From Cyclobacterium lianum (lineage in GTDB: Bacteria > Bacteroidota > Bacteroidia > Cytophagales > Cyclobacteriaceae): a stretch of DNA of 59,184 nucleotides. The stretch covers positions 1 through 59,184 of the forward strand of contig NZ_FRCY01000023.1 in assembly GCF_900143075.1 (NCBI RefSeq). Reading direction: 5' to 3'. The position numbers and the translations under genes are program-made. The notes under the pieces were generated by a model. It ran no database searches and was not told the DNA's origin. It saw only the letters and a program-made list of their open reading frames with translations. Positions 55,970-59,184 of this stretch are shown here, piece after piece (positions within the stretch are counted from its first letter, which is position 1; each line of letters begins with the position of its first letter).

Positions 55970-56101
55970 TTATTTTTCAATTACAATGATTCGGTAGTCG
56001 GTTTCAGGTTTATTTCTATTCTCCTTGTTTTCGCATACGTAGATGAACGCATTATCGACTAATTGTTTGGTGTTTTTTTTACCACACAGATACAAATTCA
56101 C
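55970..56101 (-). CDS. Possible 43-residue protein or C-terminal remnant
   Basis: GTG-initiated frame (MNLYLCGKKNTKQLVDNAFIY to IIVIEK) too short for routine calling. Its composition is protein-like, and its TAA lies just before an AAAGG and the ATG of the beta-barrel gene. An in-frame stop two codons before the GTG limits it. It may be a genuine small gene or the tail of a lost gene. Family unknown. Confidence 0.3.
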   Translation of the reverse strand: MNLYLCGKKNTKQLVDNAFIYVCENKENRNKPETDYRIIVIEK

Positions 56102-56145
56102 GCTTCAACCCACCTAAGGCAAAACCAGCGTCGACCGGATCGTTG

Positions 56146-56391
56146 TTATCTGTTCGTTACTTTATACGGTTTTCCTTTTTCGTCATAAGTTGTCCATTCA
56201 CCAACAGGCGCTCCTCTTTCAAATTGTCCGGAACGTTTTATAGTGCCGTCTATGCGGTACCATTCCCAATAGCCATCAGGCTTGCCGTCTATAATTTTTC
56301 CTTTTGACCAGATCGTCTTGCCATTTGCGTGATATTTTATGGTTTCTCCATTGATCACTTCCGATTTCTTTGGGGTAATTGCCTTTGCCAT
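56146..56391 (-). CDS. Small MORN-repeat protein
   Basis: 81 aa with about three MORN-type repeats (YHANGKTIWSKGKIIDGKPDGYWEWY, DGTIKRSGQFERGAPVGEWTTY, each G-x-W/Y rich). No signal peptide. MORN antitoxin-like and scaffold proteins are common in Bacteroidota; no toxin is adjacent on the same strand. Lies in a decayed region, 7 bases after the stop of a broken reverse-transcriptase tail. Confidence 0.8.
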   Translation of the reverse strand: MAKAITPKKSEVINGETIKYHANGKTIWSKGKIIDGKPDGYWEWYRIDGTIKRSGQFERGAPVGEWTTYDEKGKPYKVTNR

Positions 56392-56397
56392 GGTAGT

Positions 56398-56562
56398 CTA
56401 TATAAGGTTAATTGGCTGTTTATGGACGAACTCTTTGGGTCCGATTATTAACTGGTATTTTTTTAACACCCTTTCAATGGTATTCCATTTTCGGGTGGTG
56501 CGGGGCTGGAAGGTGTAGCCAGGAAAATCGAACCTGACATTTTCACGTTTTATACCTCCTCC
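56398..56562 (-). pseudogene. Probable C-terminal remnant of a group II intron reverse transcriptase
   Basis: An open frame of 54 codons without start contains KRENVRFDFPGYTFQPRTT, close to the FDFLGYTFRPR motif after the thumb of group II intron-encoded proteins. Just upstream in another frame is KKEVIIYRKR followed by stops, resembling the preceding TKIVYC region. Frameshifts and missing N-terminus mark it as a relic. No intron RNA boundaries were found. The match is by eye. Confidence 0.4.
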
Positions 56563-56708
56563 TTATCATCTCTTCCGGTATATGATGACCTCCTTCTTAT
56601 ACTCTTGTTTCCACTCTTGAAATAGCCAATTCTTCCGAATTTAGCCAGAAAAACAAGCAGGTCACCTGGTAATCCATTTCTTTTGTGTGTTTTTTCATAA
56701 AAAAAACC

Positions 56709-57210
56709 TCAAAAGTTTAAGGTGTACTCTATAAAGGCGGGGTTCTCATCTACCACCCATTTCATATATAACTTGTTTCCTTTGGTAAATCCACCGGTAG
56801 GCATAAAATCCAGTCCCTCTACGACAGTTTCTCCAATGAGATTAAATTCTTCATCGTAAGCAAAGAGGTAAATATCCTCAGTGTACTTTTTCAATGCTTC
56901 ATTTAATTCCCTATTCATTCGGCCCGTCTTTTTCGAATTTGTGGCGCTTCAATAGTTTGATAGCATTGAGATCGATCTCGTGGACTTCTAGCTCAGGCTC
57001 AAAGTAGGTAAACAACCGGTTTCCATCCTCACTTAATTCAAACATGTCATATGCTCCCGGCATGAAAATTTCCTCTCCTACGTCCACTATCAGCGTATCA
57101 ACGGAAAAGGAAAAATTTCCCAGAATATTTTCAGATGCTGCTTTTTCAGATTCTCTGGCACTACAGGAAGCAAGCAAAGCTAACGATGAAAATAGAAGTA
57201 GTTTTTTCAT
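56709..57210 (-). pseudogene. Internally deleted lipoprotein gene (DUF4221-like)
   Basis: Two overlapping frames carry the two ends of one protein. The upstream 99 codons have a lipoprotein signal (LLASC) and end KRHKFEKDGPNE-stop; the downstream 69 codons start MNRELNEALKKYTEDIYLF and end FIEYTLNF. From memory these are the first and last parts of Bacteroidota lipoproteins of about 370 aa (DUF4221), so some 200 middle residues appear lost at the junction near 56911-56918, with a frame change. Family name is recollection; the split is seen directly. Confidence 0.6.
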
Positions 57211-57216
57211 AAATTA

Positions 57217-57348
57217 TTAATAATTAAAAGTTAAAATGGTACAGCCCAATTCGTCTTTCCTATTGACATAAGCCCACAGTTTGCCTTCTATGAAGAAAAA
57301 GAGGGAGTGTATTGTTTTTAATTCAGCCTGTTTGCCGGGGTGTGTCAT
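57217..57348 (-). pseudogene. C-terminal remnant of a second, related lipoprotein
   Basis: A 43-codon frame ends SLFFFIEGKLWAYVNRKDE then ILTFNY-stop, matching the end pattern (GNKLYMKWVVDEN to YTLNF) of the gene just downstream. It seems to be the last piece of a tandem paralog whose 5' part has been lost next to the IS91 fragment. Confidence 0.45.
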
Positions 57349-57440
57349 TTAGTTAGTTATTCAGCATGTGGCACGACGTCTTCTAATATGGCAAGTAGCG
57401 TGCAAATAGACGCTAACTTTTCGGATAGGTCTTAATTTAG

Positions 57441-57857
57441 GTAAATATACAAAAAGCTCAGATTCAGCACTTAAAACATTTTGGCCATCCGAAGGCTGTG
57501 CTCGAATACCTGGGACGCTATACCCATAAAGTAGCCATCTCCAACCACAGGGTACTAAACATCGGCCCCGGAAAGACCGTGTTCGCCTACAAGGATTACA
57601 GGCTCGGAGCCAAAAAGATGGAAATATCACTGGACAATATGGAATTCATCCGTAGATTTTCCATGCACATCCTGCCCAAGGGGCTGGTAAGAATCCGCCA
57701 CTTCGGGATATTGGGAAGTTCGGCCAAAAAGGTCACGGTTCAACTGGTATACCGGGAGCTCGGTGCCCCCGGAACACCGTCGGAAACCAGGACGATTGAA
57801 AGATACAACCCCCGATACTGCCCCTGCTGCCAAAAAGAAACTATGGTGAGCATATAG
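57441..57857 (+). pseudogene. 5'-truncated IS91-family transposase
   Basis: 139 codons open from 57441, with no proper start. HFGHPKAVLEYLGRYTHKVAIS is the IS91 (Y2_Tnp) C-terminal signature, followed by KDYRLGAKKMEISLDNMEFIRRF, HILPKGLVRIRHFG and a CPCC zinc pair. A whole transposase is about 370-400 aa, so the N-terminal half with zinc finger and catalytic tyrosines is missing. Confidence 0.82.
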
Positions 57858-58233
57858 CGGCTGCCCACGCGGGGACCGCCAAAAACCGTGTTTTCAACCA
57901 TTCCATCCCAAAATTAATCCCTGATTTTGATCGGGCTGGGTGAGCTATGTCCCAGCCGTAAAAAACCTTTCGACGACAGCCACGGATTAGCTGAAATAAT
58001 CCTGCTTTTTCACTTTTTAGATGAATTCTGGTATCGGTAATTCACTTTTTGACCTGACATGCCACCTTAACCGACCCGAAAATCCCAACTCAAACCCCAT
58101 AAGCCCTTCGCCGGTTTCCCCGAAAAGATCGGAGCAGGCAGCGCAACAGCGTTTTCATGCCTGGCTTTACAAGCCGCACAGCCTGCCCCGCCATAGCGGG
58201 GAAAACTTAGTTGTTTTGGCAACTGGCTCTTTT
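57858..58233. mobile_element. 3' terminal region of the IS91-like element
   Basis: No gene. GGCT-TTAC-AAGCC-type repeats near 58163-58176 and the perfect hairpin CCCCGC-CATA-GCGGGG (58186-58201) lie where IS91 elements carry their replication-origin end (oriIS). The exact end is probably just after 58201; this is inference. Confidence 0.45.
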
Positions 58234-58593
58234 TTAATTGTAATCTTGAACCAAAACTTCAGTTGGAATGTGAAGAGTTGTGTTCAGTTTTCTAATCATA
58301 TTTAAAGTAAGTTTTCTTTTTTTATTTAGTATTTCACTTACTCTGCTTTTAAAGCCAACAACTTCTGCTAAATCTTTTTGATTCATTCCCATTTGTTCCA
58401 TTCTGAACTTAATTGCCTCGATTGGGTCAGGCATTCCGATTGGGAAATTCTCTTTTTCGTATTGGTCAATCAAGATTGAAAGGATTTCCAATTCATCTCC
58501 CTCTTCCGTTCCTTTTTTTGCATCAAAAATATCCTCAAGCCTGTTGAGTGCTTTTTGATAGTCTTTTTCGTTTCTAATTGGTAATATTTTCAT
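58234..58593 (-). CDS. higA: HigA-type antitoxin (XRE family)
   Basis: 119 aa. An N-terminal helical part (about 1-60) contacts the toxin, and a helix-turn-helix at about 62-110 (IKFRMEQMGMNQKDLAEVVGFKSRVSEILNKKRKL) binds DNA. It begins 2 bases after the toxin gene, the reversed toxin-antitoxin order typical of higBA. It should repress its own promoter at the palindrome 58924-58938 together with HigB. Confidence 0.9.
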   Translation of the reverse strand: MKILPIRNEKDYQKALNRLEDIFDAKKGTEEGDELEILSILIDQYEKENFPIGMPDPIEAIKFRMEQMGMNQKDLAEVVGFKSRVSEILNKKRKLTLNMIRKLNTTLHIPTEVLVQDYN

Positions 58594-58595
58594 AA

Positions 58596-58889
58596 TCAGA
58601 TGTTATTTGCGTCAATTTTGTCATACTCTGCGTGAGTTCCAATAAACCTTATCCAACATATCCGGTATTCAAAATTGAATTTTACAATCAAGCGATAATT
58701 ATTGCCTTTGATATTGTAAACAATTCGATTGTCTTTTAAAATACTTGCGCTTGGATATTCATTCTTTAAATCGCTAATGTTTTTCCATTCCGATTTTTCG
58801 GTTTCTCTGTACCACGATTTTAATTGTTGTTCGCAATCAGCGTGTTTTTCCCAAAAATCTCGTAAAGTTCGTTTTGCTATTACTCGCAC
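58596..58889 (-). CDS. higB: HigB-type mRNA interferase toxin
   Basis: 97 aa RelE-superfamily ribosome-dependent RNase of the HigB group. RVIAKRTLRDFWEKHADCEQQLKSWY and YNIKGNNYRLIVKFNFEYRICWIRFIGTHAEYDKIDA are the family hallmarks, and length is normal. GTG start; a nearby ATG is out of frame. Appears intact. Confidence 0.9.
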   Translation of the reverse strand: MRVIAKRTLRDFWEKHADCEQQLKSWYRETEKSEWKNISDLKNEYPSASILKDNRIVYNIKGNNYRLIVKFNFEYRICWIRFIGTHAEYDKIDANNI

Positions 58890-58906
58890 ATTATACTTGT
58901 TTGTCG

Positions 58907-58914
58907 CAAATATA
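58907..58914 (-). promoter_or_regulatory. higBA -7 box
   Basis: Minus-strand TATATTTG, perfect consensus, 17 bases before the higB start and directly downstream of the palindromic operator. Confidence 0.55.
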
Positions 58915-58923
58915 ATAAAAAGG

Positions 58924-58938
58924 TTACCAAATTGGTAA
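58924..58938. promoter_or_regulatory. Probable HigA operator
   Basis: TTACCAA-A-TTGGTAA, a perfect 7+1+7 palindrome just upstream of the higBA -7 box. Binding there would block the promoter. Confidence 0.6.
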
Positions 58939-58959
58939 TTATTTTGTTTTTATAGCTTG

Positions 58960-59094
58960 TTGCCAACGTTTTGCAGCTAGGAAACGTGGGGCATTTCGGA
59001 GCTCTTACCATTCTGTCTTCGACAAAGGTAGCTCCGGAGAGCGAACCTTGCGGAAACCAATGTCCGCCCCATGTTTTCTTAGGTGCTGTTGCAA
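58960..59094. repeat. attC-like long imperfect palindrome
   Basis: Outer arms TTGCCAAC (58960-58967) and GTTGCAA (59088-59094) pair with one bulge. A 5-base asymmetric loop separates them from a second stem (58973-58992 with 59066-59086) and a 10-pair inner stem (58997-59009 with 59027-59036). Length 135, AAC/GTT ends, boxed stems with extrahelical bases and an unpaired spacer resemble an integron attC site, but the core is not a perfect GTTRRRY. Confidence 0.5.
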
Positions 59095-59184
59095 TGCTAT
59101 TAAGTTAAGCTTTTTGGTTTGTTATTTTGGTTTCAAAATGGAATAATTTTGATTTTTCCCTGCCGGTTTCGGTATCTTGGCGAG
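59095..59184. other. Right edge of window
   Basis: AT-rich tail after the palindrome. No gene start or RNA recognised before the window ends. Confidence 0.4.

Noticed and set aside
58021-58305. 94-codon plus-strand frame in the IS91 end
   Set aside because: Pro/Ser/Asn-rich translation of a non-coding element end; overlaps higA.
58960-59094. Bona fide integron attC
   Set aside because: Architecture fits but the core lacks GTTRRRY/RYYYAAC and no integrase is in the window, so it is listed only as attC-like.

Overview
The window looks like a chromosomal segment of a Bacteroidota bacterium, most likely of the Cytophagia (Cytophagales) branch. Evidence: a PorP/SprF protein paired with a secreted protein carrying a type IX secretion (type B) sorting domain; a NagB/PIG-L fusion; a head-GIN protein; AddAB-like genes lacking RecBCD features; tRNA and gene promoters of the Bacteroidota form TTG-N19/20-TAnnTTTG; and weak Shine-Dalgarno signals. 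The genus cannot be read from the sequence alone.

Layout. 0.2-3.5 kb: T9SS-linked pair (lectin/PKD protein and PorP/SprF), minus strand. 3.8-8.3 kb: rel, fur, STAS and purA, all minus. 8.4-12.0 kb: tRNA-Leu, tig, clpP, clpX, plus. 12.0-20.5 kb: lpxB, queD-like, acnA, an MlaEFD-type lipid transporter and a membrane sensor/receiver protein, minus. 20.5-26.7 kb: abutting AddB-like and AddA-like genes. 26.8-30.3 kb: ElyC/YdcF-like protein, CBS protein, cutC, and a glycosylasparaginase. 30.5-35.2 kb: ROK repressor, NagB/PIG-L fusion and ROK sugar kinase, an amino-sugar catabolic module that fits the neighbouring glycosylasparaginase. 35.3-42.2 kb: vanadium haloperoxidase-like protein, DUF1349 protein, lipoprotein, META-like protein, an unrecognised 348-residue protein, and a sulfotransferase-like/class IV aminotransferase pair. 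42.3-47.2 kb: thrA-thrB-thrC with a short Thr/Ile-rich leader peptide and hairpins that look like an attenuator. 47.5-53.7 kb: head-GIN protein, SDR, MscS, ATL protein, lone sugar-phosphate transferase, Na+/solute symporter, clpS, recR, tRNA-Ala. 54.0-56.0 kb: RibD/DHFR-like reductase, AAC(6')-like acetyltransferase, outer-membrane beta-barrel.

The last 3.2 kb (about 56.0-59.18 kb) is accessory and decaying: a tiny ORF, a MORN-repeat gene, a probable group II intron reverse-transcriptase tail, two broken lipoprotein genes of one family (DUF4221-like by recollection), a 5'-truncated IS91-family transposase with its downstream terminal region, and an intact higBA toxin-antitoxin pair with a palindromic operator. 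Upstream of higB is a 135-base imperfect palindrome shaped like an integron attC site but without a canonical core.

The least expected items are the thr leader, the higBA plus attC-like palindrome, the sensor protein whose DHp helix is joined directly to a receiver with no kinase domain, and the sulfotransferase/aminotransferase pair. No CRISPR array, prophage, integrase or clear new multi-gene defence system was found.
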